Positions 40,759 through 50,449 of a stretch of 64,000 nt of DNA are shown here, piece by piece; position 1 is the stretch's first letter, and each line of letters begins with the position of its first letter. Made by a program: the position numbers and the translations under genes. Below the pieces are notes generated by a model. That model did no database searches. It saw only the letters and a program-made list of their open reading frames with translations, and was not told the DNA's origin. The stretch is from Gimesia chilikensis (GTDB lineage: Bacteria; Planctomycetota; Planctomycetia; Planctomycetales; Planctomycetaceae): the NCBI RefSeq assembly GCF_008329715.1, contig NZ_VTSR01000013.1, forward strand, positions 1-64,000, read 5' to 3'.

Positions 40759-42827
40759 TTGCTTTGAAGCGCGATCTGACTCTTCCGCCAGGCAGCGCCA
40801 TACAGGGCAAAGCCCAGCTGCACCGGTTCCGCCGCCTGTCTAAGTGCCGCAGTCAACTCTGGATCAAAGGGAGAAACACCACGCTGCCGCAACAAACTCG
40901 CGGCCTGTAGAATCACCGCCCGATCATATTTTGCCAGGCTCTTAAGTAACTCGGGCAAATTCTCTTCCTGCTGTTTCACCAGTCGTTCGGCATACACGAC
41001 TGCCGGCGTACGCTGACCGTCGCCGTCCGCGTCAATCCAGACCGCCCCGGTCGAACCCACAACCTGCGACTTAAACTCCGGAGATTCCGGCTGATATGGC
41101 TGCGCCATCGGCCAGTAAGGAGCAGACACACCCGGTCCCGTCGCAATCGCCACCAGGTGACAGTCCTCGGAACGCGGCTCCAGTTTCCAGGTCCCCTGCC
41201 ACTTTACGCCTCCCCCTGGCTTTGATGTAATCTCTTCGCTGCGGATGAGCTCTCCGTTCGCATACAGGTCGATTCGCTCCGCACTCACCCACGCCGGACC
41301 GGAGACTGTCAGCGAGACTTCCAGGTCTTTCGACGCAGGTACCAGTTCCCCGGGGCCATAGCGGCCATTGACCTTGATCCGCGTGAACAGCCCATAGGAC
41401 AACAGTACTTTACCATCCACGAAATTCTGAATCGTCCGGGCGGCATCAATTTTCCCTGGATCCTCATCGTCCGCCTGAATGTAAGTCCGCGACTGCCCCA
41501 CAATATACCGGCTCACATCGTGCGAATCGCTACACCCCACGGGCGTCAACATCACACCCCGGTTCAGTTCGCCGAACCAGTCGCGATACAGCTGTAGCAC
41601 ATCGGTCTGAGTTGCTCCCGAGTTGATGATCTCCATCGCATTCGCCCGGAGTTGCCAGTTCTTCAGACTTTCCCCCGTCAGACCAATATGGTTCTGCGGT
41701 CCGAAAGGTCGGTAATTGGAATGAATGTCGCGGGCGTGATTCAGAATTACCGCCTTCACGTTCGGCGTACCATAGATGCTCTTGAAAATCGCCTCCCAGC
41801 TCATCAGCTTATAATCAGGGATTGGTCCCCCCTCCTGCACGGAAAAGACATTGAAGTGTCCCAGCTTGGTCGTCACTTCATTGCCAATGACCGGCGTAAA
41901 ATATTTCCGGACGTGCAGCTTGCGGGCCAGCGGATCGTAGTTGATCTGCTTGTTATGATCGGTGGCGATAGGAAACTCAATCTGCTCTCCGGCCAGCGTG
42001 ATCATTCGCTCTTCCATCGAACAGTCGCCATGCCCGGAATGGGTAAACGTATGGATGTGCGTATCACAGCTGACATAGCCGCTCGTATCGACTTCGCGGT
42101 CGATCTTGAGGTTGACCTGTTTTGTTTCCCCCGCCTTGAGTTTGATTTGCTGCTCCGCCACACCATATTCAAATCCGCGACCGGCATAAATCGTATAGGT
42201 GCCCGCCGGCAGCTGGAACTGTGCCTTCCCCGTACTGGTATAAATCACACCAGTCCGCACCGCCTGTTCCGCATTCGACTCTGCCGACGTCGCCACCAGC
42301 GTTCCTGCTGGGTCAACAATGGTCAGCCGACTGGGCACGGGGTTGTTACTGTCCCCCTCAACGACACTCACAGAGACTGTGGCCCCTGACAGCACCCTGG
42401 ATCGGTCTTCAGGAAACAGAACAATCTCACCCACGCGAATATCATCAGGTGTCAGTTTCCCCGACTGAAATATCCGTAACCGGTTTTCTCCCGCCTTTAC
42501 CAGTCCCTCAGGGACCGGCAGCAGGAGCTGTTGATCGTTCTCATCCCGAGTCAGCTTGCCCAACACGACGCCGTTCAATTCTACATTCCAGCCCTGCTTT
42601 ACATCCTGCTGTCGCAACTGCAAAGTGGATTTCCCCTGAACTGCTTCCGCCTTGAACGGGACCGACAGTTCCGTCTTGGGGGTTCCTTCCGGGAAGGTCG
42701 TCCATTCCCGTTCGCCTGAGTGCCGCAGATGCACCAGCTTCGACGAAATCACTATCGCATCATGGGCCGAGACCAGGCCGGTGCCCGCCAGCCAGCAGCA
42801 CAGAGTCAGGATTTTCCAGTTCATCAT
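40755..42827 (-). CDS. CehA/McbA-type secreted PHP metallohydrolase
   Basis: The product has 690 residues. A signal peptide ends at GLVSA. The central PHP domain has DTHIHTFTHSGHGDC near 252, PIATDHNK, ILNHARD and TPVGCSDSHD near 430, which together bind the metal ions. The N-terminal third is two beta domains (one carboxypeptidase-regulatory-like, around SVSVVEGDSNNPVPSRLTIV), and a C-terminal region follows. Related enzymes hydrolyse carbaryl or phosphoesters, but planctomycete versions lie in polysaccharide loci and their substrate is unknown. It is 54 bp downstream of the PVC haem protein gene in the same direction. Confidence 0.82.
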   Translation of the reverse strand: MMNWKILTLCCWLAGTGLVSAHDAIVISSKLVHLRHSGEREWTTFPEGTPKTELSVPFKAEAVQGKSTLQLRQQDVKQGWNVELNGVVLGKLTRDENDQQLLLPVPEGLVKAGENRLRIFQSGKLTPDDIRVGEIVLFPEDRSRVLSGATVSVSVVEGDSNNPVPSRLTIVDPAGTLVATSAESNAEQAVRTGVIYTSTGKAQFQLPAGTYTIYAGRGFEYGVAEQQIKLKAGETKQVNLKIDREVDTSGYVSCDTHIHTFTHSGHGDCSMEERMITLAGEQIEFPIATDHNKQINYDPLARKLHVRKYFTPVIGNEVTTKLGHFNVFSVQEGGPIPDYKLMSWEAIFKSIYGTPNVKAVILNHARDIHSNYRPFGPQNHIGLTGESLKNWQLRANAMEIINSGATQTDVLQLYRDWFGELNRGVMLTPVGCSDSHDVSRYIVGQSRTYIQADDEDPGKIDAARTIQNFVDGKVLLSYGLFTRIKVNGRYGPGELVPASKDLEVSLTVSGPAWVSAERIDLYANGELIRSEEITSKPGGGVKWQGTWKLEPRSEDCHLVAIATGPGVSAPYWPMAQPYQPESPEFKSQVVGSTGAVWIDADGDGQRTPAVVYAERLVKQQEENLPELLKSLAKYDRAVILQAASLLRQRGVSPFDPELTAALRQAAEPVQLGFALYGAAWRKSQIALQSN

Positions 42828-42881
42828 TGAAAACGCTTCAAAAAAGAGAATGAAATTGTATGTGGAGCAACCGGAACAACA

Positions 42882-45800
42882 TCAGCGATGGGCGGTTGCT
42901 TTCTTTGTACTCTGCAGCAGGTAGCCCAGCAGGTCATGCAGTTGCTGTGGGGTGAGGATCTCCAGCAGGTTGGCCGGCATCAGTGATAGGGGCGACTGTT
43001 TCTGTTCCTCGATCTCATCCTTCGCGATCTGAAATTCTTTCCCCTGGTTATCGACAAACACGATTACCGCTCCCTCTTCCCGTCGCTTGAGGCCTGTAAA
43101 GACGCGTCCTGCATCCGTGATCACGGTACTCGTGCGGAAATTGAGATCGACCGCACGATTCGGATCGAGCACGTCTTCCAGCAGTCGTTCCAACCCCCGG
43201 TTGCCGATCCCATCCAGTTGCGGCCCCACCAGGGCTCCTTTACCGTTCAGCTGATGACAGACCGCACAGTTCTTCTCAAAGACCGCCTTCCCGTTCTCGA
43301 GTGACAGTTCGAAACTGCCGTGCGACTGAAAATGTTTAGTAATCTGCTGCTGCGTCTCTTTGCCTCGGGGAGGCAAGCCGTTGATTAATTTTTCCAGACG
43401 TTGTTTGAGTCCGGGACTGCTCGACTGTTCGATCTGATTCCGGATAGTGGGGCTGCTCAACAGTCGCGGCGCAGCGATCCCTTTTTCCGCGAGGGTGAGT
43501 AACTGCTCACTCCCCCCGGCCTGTTGACAGAGCGCTTCGGCCAGTCGGGTTTGCAGTCGCCCTGGATAGGTCTTGAACGCCTGTTGCAACAAAGGTTCCA
43601 GCTGCGTTTCATTTCTTTGAATCACGGCTCGAATCACGCTGTTCTGAAACGAATCCGTTAAGGGAACCGATTCGACCGGGAGTGGGAACAGAGGCTGAAA
43701 CGCTTCTGTCCCATCCAGTTTGATCAGGGCCTGAGCCAGTTCATCTTTCAGCTGGGGATCCAGACGCTCACGTGAGAGCCAGGCCGCCAGGTTCTCACGC
43801 TCGTCGTGCAATTGAAACGCCTTGACCAGCAGAGCTGCTGCCGACAGTCGTTGTAATTGCTGTTGCAGACCTTCGTGAGGTACGGAGACCACAGCAGGCT
43901 CAAATCGTCCGACCGCCAGCCAGGCATAAGCCCTCTCTGTGTCCCCATCGACGATTTCCAGAAAACCCTGTTCTCCTGACACATCTTTCAAATCCCAGTT
44001 CACTTTTTGTGCCAGATCATTGCGCGGCGCCAAGGCCTTCTTGAGCACACTCCCATCAGCTGATCGACGGAGTTGCACGTGATTCAAACCGTTATGGGGT
44101 TGCTTCGGGAAACCGGAATGCCCGGCAATATAAAACTCGAGTTGGTCAGGAATCTTGAAGTCCGTAGAAACCAGTCGGCCGGTAGTACGTTCTCCTGCGG
44201 GCAGACTACTGAAAAAAGAAGCTGCTTTGACACCATCTGCAGAATTACGCTGCTGAGTCTTCCAGGGATTTTCGGAGTATTTCTCTGACACAGGTAAATT
44301 CATCCATTGCAGCGGCTGATCTTTAACAGATTCCAGCAGTTGGGCTGCCAGCGCGGCTCCCCACTCCTGAAGCGCCTGATCGAACGCCAGTCCTTTCTGC
44401 TGATAGCCCTGCAGCACTGCTTTGATAATTTCCACCTGCAGATCGGGCTGACCAGCCAGTTTTGTTCGTGCCAGTTGAATTAGTGCCGACAGTTTCTCGG
44501 CCGACAGATAACGGACAATGTGACGAAAATAAGCCGGCAGATCGCCGGATGCCGCCGGTTCATCCTGCAGATAACGAATCAGATACAAGGCCGCCTGTTC
44601 GGTCGGAACCGCCAGCGAGAGTTCTGCCAATGTTTCCCTCTGCGAGGGATTCAGTGCTTCCCAGTCCAGCTTCTCCAGCAGGGCCGGTTCGCGGATCTGC
44701 AACATCAGCGCGCGGCGCACCACGTATTCCAGATGATTGTCTTCAGTCGGCACCCGGGCTTTGAGTGCAAACAGTGGCGACAGGTTATTCAGATTCGGGT
44801 GCAAGCCCAGCCCTTCCGCAGCCGCGCGCTGGACGAAGGCATTCTCATCCTGCAACGCGTGCACCGCCAGCAGGCGCTGCTGCTCTTTCCACGACTGCTT
44901 CTCGGCCAGCATCTTTGCGGTATGAATTCGTACCAGGTCATCCTGACTCTGCAGCCCCTGTTGCAGCAGTTCATCAGTCAGAGCACTGCGGCGGAACAGA
45001 ATCCACATCGCATGCACAACAATCGTCGGTCGTCGGGCATCCACGACAGCCTGTTGCAGCGGCGCAATCACTTCGTCGCCGAACTGATCGGTCAGATAAT
45101 CGGTAATCAACATCCGTGTCGTCAGGTTGGTTGACCCCAGCTCTGCGATCAGATCGGGAATACTCAACTTCGTATAATCTTTGAGCAGATGCTCCTTGCC
45201 GGTGGCGACAACCCGCCAGATCCGTCCCCGGTGGCGATCCCGTCCCGGATGATCCAGCGGTACTTCGTAATGGCCGATGATCTTGTTATAGAAATCAGCG
45301 ACATAGATGGCACCATCTGGACCAAGTTGAACGTCCACTGGTCGAAACCAGGGATCGGTGGTCGACAGAAAATCGGGGTCTTCCTGCGCGATAATGGTCG
45401 AGCCGTGATAGACGGGAGTATTTCGGTTCAACCGGCTCGTCATCACATTACCGCTCAGAAAGTTACCCTGGTATTCCGCAGGAAACTGATCTCCAGAAAC
45501 GACAGCCAGCCCCGCAATTGCGGTGGAACCATGCAGGTGCTCCATCATCGGTTTGACAAAACCAAGTCCGTCATGCGGCTTCCCGAAGCTCGGATAGTAA
45601 CCGCCCCTTAAGATCTGGTAAATCGGCTTGGAGTGACAGTCCGCGGTAAACAGGTTTCCCTGCTCATCAAATGTGGAACCAAAAGGGTTCACCTGTCCGT
45701 GCGTGAAATGTTCAATGCGGGAACCGTCCAGCCGCATCCGATAGGTATTACCGGACTGCATTTCAATCGTGTGTCCATCGCTGCCGCTGACGCGGGTCTG

Positions 45801-46397
45801 ATTGTTAAATCCGTGATTCGCATACAACCAGCCGTCAAAACCCCGGCGGAAGGAATTGTTCATGCCGTGCGTATCCCGTTCGAAACCCATCGGCCCGAAC
45901 AGCTTTGTCACCCGGTCCGCTTTACCGTCGCCAACGGTGTCTTCATAAAACGAAATATCCGGAATGCTGAATGCAATCACGCCATTCTTGCAGGGATACA
46001 GACCGATGGGAATATTCAGCCCTTCCGCGAACGTCGTTACCTTGTCGTAGCGGCCGTCTCCATTTGTGTCTTCCAGAACTTTGATCGTATCCTTACCCGG
46101 TTTCCCATCCTTGGCCGGATACGGATACTCGGAAGAATCGGTTACCCACAATCGGCCGCGGATATCAAACGCCATATTCAGCGGTTTCTGAATCTCCTGT
46201 TCCGAGACCACCAGTTGAACTTCGAACCCGGGTGGGACGCTGAAACTCTTCTGTTCCGCCTGTGGCGTCAACGGGTCGGAGGGCCGAATGAATTCGCGGA
46301 AGGGATCTTTCTGTTCCTGGGCCATCAGGTCATAAGGCAGCCAGAGACTGAAAGCCCCCAACAGGCACAGCCAGGAAGTGCGGAACGTCTGCATCAT
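42882..46397 (-). CDS. PVC-type CxxCH haem protein with propeller and HEAT-like repeats
   Basis: The product has 1,171 residues. After a signal peptide (ending near PYDLMAQ) comes a beta-propeller of the PVC membrane-bound dehydrogenase type, with MAFDIRGRLWVTDSSEYPYP, LEDTNGDGRYDKVTTF and DGAIYVADFYNKIIGHYE. HEAT-like helical repeats fill about 420-950. The C-terminus is a c-type cytochrome with CAVCH near 1043 and LMPANLL, where the Met can be the second haem ligand. Such proteins probably oxidise sugars or their derivatives in the periplasm and pass electrons on. No sugar can be assigned. Terminators separate it from DUF1080 upstream. Confidence 0.88.
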   Translation of the reverse strand: MMQTFRTSWLCLLGAFSLWLPYDLMAQEQKDPFREFIRPSDPLTPQAEQKSFSVPPGFEVQLVVSEQEIQKPLNMAFDIRGRLWVTDSSEYPYPAKDGKPGKDTIKVLEDTNGDGRYDKVTTFAEGLNIPIGLYPCKNGVIAFSIPDISFYEDTVGDGKADRVTKLFGPMGFERDTHGMNNSFRRGFDGWLYANHGFNNQTRVSGSDGHTIEMQSGNTYRMRLDGSRIEHFTHGQVNPFGSTFDEQGNLFTADCHSKPIYQILRGGYYPSFGKPHDGLGFVKPMMEHLHGSTAIAGLAVVSGDQFPAEYQGNFLSGNVMTSRLNRNTPVYHGSTIIAQEDPDFLSTTDPWFRPVDVQLGPDGAIYVADFYNKIIGHYEVPLDHPGRDRHRGRIWRVVATGKEHLLKDYTKLSIPDLIAELGSTNLTTRMLITDYLTDQFGDEVIAPLQQAVVDARRPTIVVHAMWILFRRSALTDELLQQGLQSQDDLVRIHTAKMLAEKQSWKEQQRLLAVHALQDENAFVQRAAAEGLGLHPNLNNLSPLFALKARVPTEDNHLEYVVRRALMLQIREPALLEKLDWEALNPSQRETLAELSLAVPTEQAALYLIRYLQDEPAASGDLPAYFRHIVRYLSAEKLSALIQLARTKLAGQPDLQVEIIKAVLQGYQQKGLAFDQALQEWGAALAAQLLESVKDQPLQWMNLPVSEKYSENPWKTQQRNSADGVKAASFFSSLPAGERTTGRLVSTDFKIPDQLEFYIAGHSGFPKQPHNGLNHVQLRRSADGSVLKKALAPRNDLAQKVNWDLKDVSGEQGFLEIVDGDTERAYAWLAVGRFEPAVVSVPHEGLQQQLQRLSAAALLVKAFQLHDERENLAAWLSRERLDPQLKDELAQALIKLDGTEAFQPLFPLPVESVPLTDSFQNSVIRAVIQRNETQLEPLLQQAFKTYPGRLQTRLAEALCQQAGGSEQLLTLAEKGIAAPRLLSSPTIRNQIEQSSSPGLKQRLEKLINGLPPRGKETQQQITKHFQSHGSFELSLENGKAVFEKNCAVCHQLNGKGALVGPQLDGIGNRGLERLLEDVLDPNRAVDLNFRTSTVITDAGRVFTGLKRREEGAVIVFVDNQGKEFQIAKDEIEEQKQSPLSLMPANLLEILTPQQLHDLLGYLLQSTKKATAHR

Positions 46398-46420
46398 TGT
46401 TGTATCACCTGCGCTGGATC

Positions 46421-46468
46421 AATAAAAATACCCGCCTGCTGTCTCATTAAACGAGACAGCCGACGGGT
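46421..46468 (-). terminator. Intrinsic terminator of DUF1080 gene
   Basis: The stem acccg...gctgtctc (46430-46445) / gagacagc...cgggt (46453-46468) has a 3-nt internal mismatch and a 7-nt loop. On the minus strand it is followed by ATTTTTATT. It lies 40 bp past the DUF1080 stop and ends that transcript before the PVC haem gene. Confidence 0.85.
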
Positions 46469-46507
46469 TCAATCCTAAATGATACATAAAGCAGAATCAA
46501 TCTGTAG

Positions 46508-47359
46508 CTAATCAAGTTCCTTGATGTAAATATTACGGAACTGCATCAGACTGCTGGCCGGGCTGAAAGTGCCATCTTTAAGTTTCCCACCGTGATGCTG
46601 TAGCGCAATCGGTCCTTTTTCGGGCACGTCGGGCAGTTGGGCATTCTCCAGGACCATTTTGTTATTCAGGATCACGGTCAGACGATCCTTGACCATAATG
46701 ATGATGAACTTGTTCCATTCGCCTACCGGATTGTCTGCGTTCACTTTGGGAGTCACACCGGCCCGGACTTCCGGAGCAACCGACTGATTGCGGCGGTACG
46801 AGTAAACTTCTCCCGATCCGATCGGCCAGCACCAGATATTCACCTGGGCCTTGGGAGTTCCCCGCAGATAGATGCCTGAATCAGCATTCGGCAGTTCAAC
46901 AGTGATGACTTTGCCGTCCGCGTCTTTCAGTTCCGATCCATCTGACAGCACGATCGGAACTTTATACAGACCGGTCGTCTCTTTGATCCGCCATTCCATG
47001 CTCAAAATGAAATCGCCATATTCTTTCTCGGTCCAGAGATTCTTATCTCCCTTGGACTCACTCTGTGCGTCATAGTCGATGACACCATCTTCAACTTTCC
47101 AGTGCCCATTATCGCCTTCCGGCACTTTCCAGCCACTCAGATCTTTTCCGTTAAACAGCGATGTGTACCCCGGATGCAGTTTGTCTTCAGGTGGAATCTC
47201 GACAATCGCACCATCGGTAACCGAACCGGGTTTTACTTCCAACTGCTTTTTCGCCTGCTTCTCGACTTTGTTCTGAGCGGGCAGGCTTCCCTGAGAGAAC
47301 AGACTCAAAGCAGCGCTTGCACTCAAAATTAATAACGACTTATTGAGCCGGATATTCAT
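46508..47359 (-). CDS. Secreted DUF1080 (3-keto-disaccharide hydrolase-like) protein
   Basis: The product has 283 residues from ATG 47359 with AAGGA upstream; the longer frame to 47407 has no ribosome site. A signal peptide ends near GSLPAQ. The domain has YTSLFNGKDLSGWKVPEGDN, WKVEDGVIDYDA, FILSMEWRIKETT and NSGIYLRG-like NADSGIYLRGTPKAQVNIW, then GEWNKFIIIM and GPIALQHHGGKL. This is the DUF1080 beta-jelly-roll, one of whose members hydrolyses 3-keto-disaccharides. The enzyme probably acts with the haem protein and its neighbours on periplasmic sugars; that is inference. Confidence 0.9.
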   Translation of the reverse strand: MNIRLNKSLLILSASAALSLFSQGSLPAQNKVEKQAKKQLEVKPGSVTDGAIVEIPPEDKLHPGYTSLFNGKDLSGWKVPEGDNGHWKVEDGVIDYDAQSESKGDKNLWTEKEYGDFILSMEWRIKETTGLYKVPIVLSDGSELKDADGKVITVELPNADSGIYLRGTPKAQVNIWCWPIGSGEVYSYRRNQSVAPEVRAGVTPKVNADNPVGEWNKFIIIMVKDRLTVILNNKMVLENAQLPDVPEKGPIALQHHGGKLKDGTFSPASSLMQFRNIYIKELD

Positions 47360-47628
47360 GTTTTTCCTTTTCCTGTTGTTGGGCGGGACACAGCAGGCTT
47401 CACGCACTGCCGGGATGATTCTCTCCTGCTATCCTATCGCATGCCTGTGCGCCTTCCCACCCAAATTCGTAACTTTGTTTAGAGAAAGGCGGTGTAACTT
47501 TGTCGGCTCCGGGCAAAGTCATAGATCAACAGAAATTGATTTCTCTCTGCTGAGCAAGTAACCTGTAGACATCAATGTCTGTGCTTTCTGTTCCCTGGAT
47601 ATCGCCCGAACCTGAAAGAGACTGTTTC

Positions 47629-50442
47629 ATGCGTGCGCTCACACTTCATGATACCTTGAGGCTTTTGCCCGTTCTGGTCTGCGCCCTGCTCTGCAGCTTC
47701 CTGCCGAACAAATCTGCAAACGCGGAAGAAACACAGCTCACGCCGCAGGAAACATTCTTCCTCCGCAAAGTCCGCCCTCTGCTCGAACAAAAATGTCTGG
47801 GCTGTCACGGAGCGACCCCCGACGACATCAAGGGGGAATACAACATGCTCACTCGCGCGTCGCTGATCAAAGGGGGCGAATCGGGTGAGGCCGCGGTGAT
47901 CGTCGGCAAACCGGAAGAAAGTCCCTTCTGGAACGCTGTCACCTGGAAAGACGATAACATCCAGATGCCGCCGCAGGAACGGAACCGCCTGAGTGATGCG
48001 GAAATCGATGTCATCAAACAATGGATCGCAGACGGTGCCGTCTGGACTGACAAAAGTCTGCCTGCCCCGAGTTCGAGTGATGCCAGTTCTGCCCGGGAAA
48101 TCGTCATGTCTACTTCCGGCGGTCAGTCTCCCACCTGGACGAATCGCACATACGAACCGGAAGATGTCTGGGCCTATCAACCGATCCAACGACCGGACGT
48201 CCCCTGGCAGGCCTTGACGAAAACGCCTGCTTCCCAGCGGCATCCGATTGACGCCTTCATTCAGCGCAAACTCCAGGAAAAGAAGTTAACCTCCTCACCC
48301 CCTGCTGACCGCAAAACGCTGCTCCGACGGGCCGCCTATGATCTGACCGGACTCCCTCCTGCACTGGATGAGATTCGCTCTTTCGAACAAGAAAAGTCCC
48401 CCACTGCCTGGTCCCAGACTATCAAACGCTTATTAAACAGTCGGCACTACGGCGAACAGATGACCCAGATGTGGATCGATATTGTCCGCTACGCCGACAC
48501 CAGCGGTTTTGCCAACGACTATGAACGCCCCAATGCCTGGCGTTACCGCGATTACCTGGTACGCAGTTTCAATGCTGACAAGCCTTACAATCGCTTTATC
48601 GTCGAACAGCTCGCCGGCGATGAACTCGACCCCACCGATCCTGAAATGCTCATCGCCACCGGTTTTCTGCGGAGCGGCCCCTGGGAACATACCGGCATGA
48701 GCGTCGCCGCGGTCACCCGCCAGCTGTTTCTGGATGACATTACACAAAGTGTCGGCGTCAGCTTCCTGGCACACAGCTTCCGCTGTGCCAAATGCCACGA
48801 TCATAAATTCGACCCTGTCCCCACCCGCGACTACTATCGCATTCAGGCCGTCTTCGCCCCCGTGCAGTTCGCCGACCGCAAAGTCGCCTACCAGCCATTT
48901 GAAAATATCTCCGGCTTCGAACATATGAAGGTCCGCACGGAAAAACTGCTCGCCGAGACAAAAGCACAGCAGGAACAGTTCAAGCAAAAGACCGACGCCG
49001 CGATCGCAGCCTGGCTGAAAGAGAACGGCTACAAAAACCTGAAGCAGGTTGCCGCCGACAAACGACCGCCCCTTCGCTGGTTTGGATTAACCGAACTCGA
49101 AAAAAGCTTGCTCAAAATCAACAACAAACGCATCGACTACTTTGAGCGGGAACTCAAACGCTACGAACCGTACTGCTTCAGCGTCTATAACGGTCCGTCG
49201 AATAACTACCGCTCCACCAAAGCGGTTAACCTGATCCCCGGCCCCAAACAGCGAAAAGGCGATGTCGAAGAGATCTTCATTCTCGCCGGAGGTGCCATCA
49301 CTGCACCTACGGATAAAGTCACTCCCGGCGTACTGAGTGCTATGGCGGGTTCCAATGACCGTCAGACACCCAGCGCCTGGAATACCATTCCCAATACAGC
49401 CGATGGACGACGACTCGCGCTGGCCCGCTGGATTGCCAGTTCGAATAACACACTCACTGCCCGTGTCATCGTCAACCGCATCTGGCAGATGCATTTCGGC
49501 ACCGGTCTGGTCGCTACCCCCAACAACTTCGGCCAAAAGGGCGCTAAGCCCTCTCATCCCGAATTGCTGGACTGGCTGGCGACCTGGTTCATGGATCACG
49601 GCTGGTCGATCAAACAGCTGCACCACCTGATTATGACTTCCAACACTTATCAGCAAAGCAGCCGACCTGCAGATGCAGAGCTGGTCGCGCGGCTTGATTC
49701 CAGCAACCAATGGCTCTCCCACTTTCCAACACGTCGCCTGACTGCCGAACAGATCCGAGACTCGTTGCTCACAATCACGGGTGAACTGAATCCGGAAATG
49801 GGCGGCCCCGGTGTCTTCCCGGAAATTAACTGGGAAGTTGCGCTCCAACCCCGGCACATTATGGGTTCGGTCGCTCCCGCGTATCAGCCCATGCCTGAAC
49901 CGAAACAGCGCAATCGCCGGACGCTGTACGCCTTCCGCTACCGAACGCTGTCCGATCCGATGCTCGACGTTTTCAATCGACCCGGAAGTGAAATCTCCTG
50001 TGAGCGTCGTGACGAAACCACCGTCACTCCCCAGGTCTTTGCTCTGTTTAATGGGCAGTTCACCCACGATCGTGCCATCGCACTGGCTCATGAAATCAGC
50101 GAAAAAGATCTGGCACTACCCGAGGCCGTTTCGCAGGTCTTCCAACAGGTGACGCTCCGCACACCGTCTCCAGAAGAACTGCAACTGGCGTTGACGCATG
50201 TCAAAGAAATGCAGGACTACCACGCCACCCATCCACCGAAGCCAATTCCGCTCCCCCGGGAAGTCAAGCGGTCGATGATTGAAGAATTGACAGGCGAGTC
50301 TTTTACCTGGACCGAAAAACTGGATCTGACCGAAAACTACATTCAAGACCTCAAGCCCTGGGACGTCGACGCCGAAACCCGGGCGCTGGCCGAACTCTGC
50401 CTGGTCCTGATGAACTCCAACGAATTCATTTATCTGCGGTAA
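47629..50442 (+). CDS. DUF1549/DUF1553 (planctomycete cytochrome c) protein
   Basis: The product has 937 residues from ATG 47629, which starts the signal peptide directly (cleaved near SANA); a start at 47575 is less likely. CLGCHG near residue 55 is the planctomycete cytochrome C (PSCyt1) haem site. DUF1549 follows with RRAAYDLTGLPPALDEI and QMWIDIVRYADTSGFANDYE, a further CxxCH (CAKCHDH), and then DUF1553 with LARWIASSNNTLTARVIVNR and HFGTGLV. These large secreted proteins occur together with DUF1501 proteins throughout planctomycetes. Their reaction is not established. The next gene starts 7 bp after the stop. Confidence 0.9.
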   Translation: MRALTLHDTLRLLPVLVCALLCSFLPNKSANAEETQLTPQETFFLRKVRPLLEQKCLGCHGATPDDIKGEYNMLTRASLIKGGESGEAAVIVGKPEESPFWNAVTWKDDNIQMPPQERNRLSDAEIDVIKQWIADGAVWTDKSLPAPSSSDASSAREIVMSTSGGQSPTWTNRTYEPEDVWAYQPIQRPDVPWQALTKTPASQRHPIDAFIQRKLQEKKLTSSPPADRKTLLRRAAYDLTGLPPALDEIRSFEQEKSPTAWSQTIKRLLNSRHYGEQMTQMWIDIVRYADTSGFANDYERPNAWRYRDYLVRSFNADKPYNRFIVEQLAGDELDPTDPEMLIATGFLRSGPWEHTGMSVAAVTRQLFLDDITQSVGVSFLAHSFRCAKCHDHKFDPVPTRDYYRIQAVFAPVQFADRKVAYQPFENISGFEHMKVRTEKLLAETKAQQEQFKQKTDAAIAAWLKENGYKNLKQVAADKRPPLRWFGLTELEKSLLKINNKRIDYFERELKRYEPYCFSVYNGPSNNYRSTKAVNLIPGPKQRKGDVEEIFILAGGAITAPTDKVTPGVLSAMAGSNDRQTPSAWNTIPNTADGRRLALARWIASSNNTLTARVIVNRIWQMHFGTGLVATPNNFGQKGAKPSHPELLDWLATWFMDHGWSIKQLHHLIMTSNTYQQSSRPADAELVARLDSSNQWLSHFPTRRLTAEQIRDSLLTITGELNPEMGGPGVFPEINWEVALQPRHIMGSVAPAYQPMPEPKQRNRRTLYAFRYRTLSDPMLDVFNRPGSEISCERRDETTVTPQVFALFNGQFTHDRAIALAHEISEKDLALPEAVSQVFQQVTLRTPSPEELQLALTHVKEMQDYHATHPPKPIPLPREVKRSMIEELTGESFTWTEKLDLTENYIQDLKPWDVDAETRALAELCLVLMNSNEFIYLR

Positions 50443-50449
50443 CACAAAT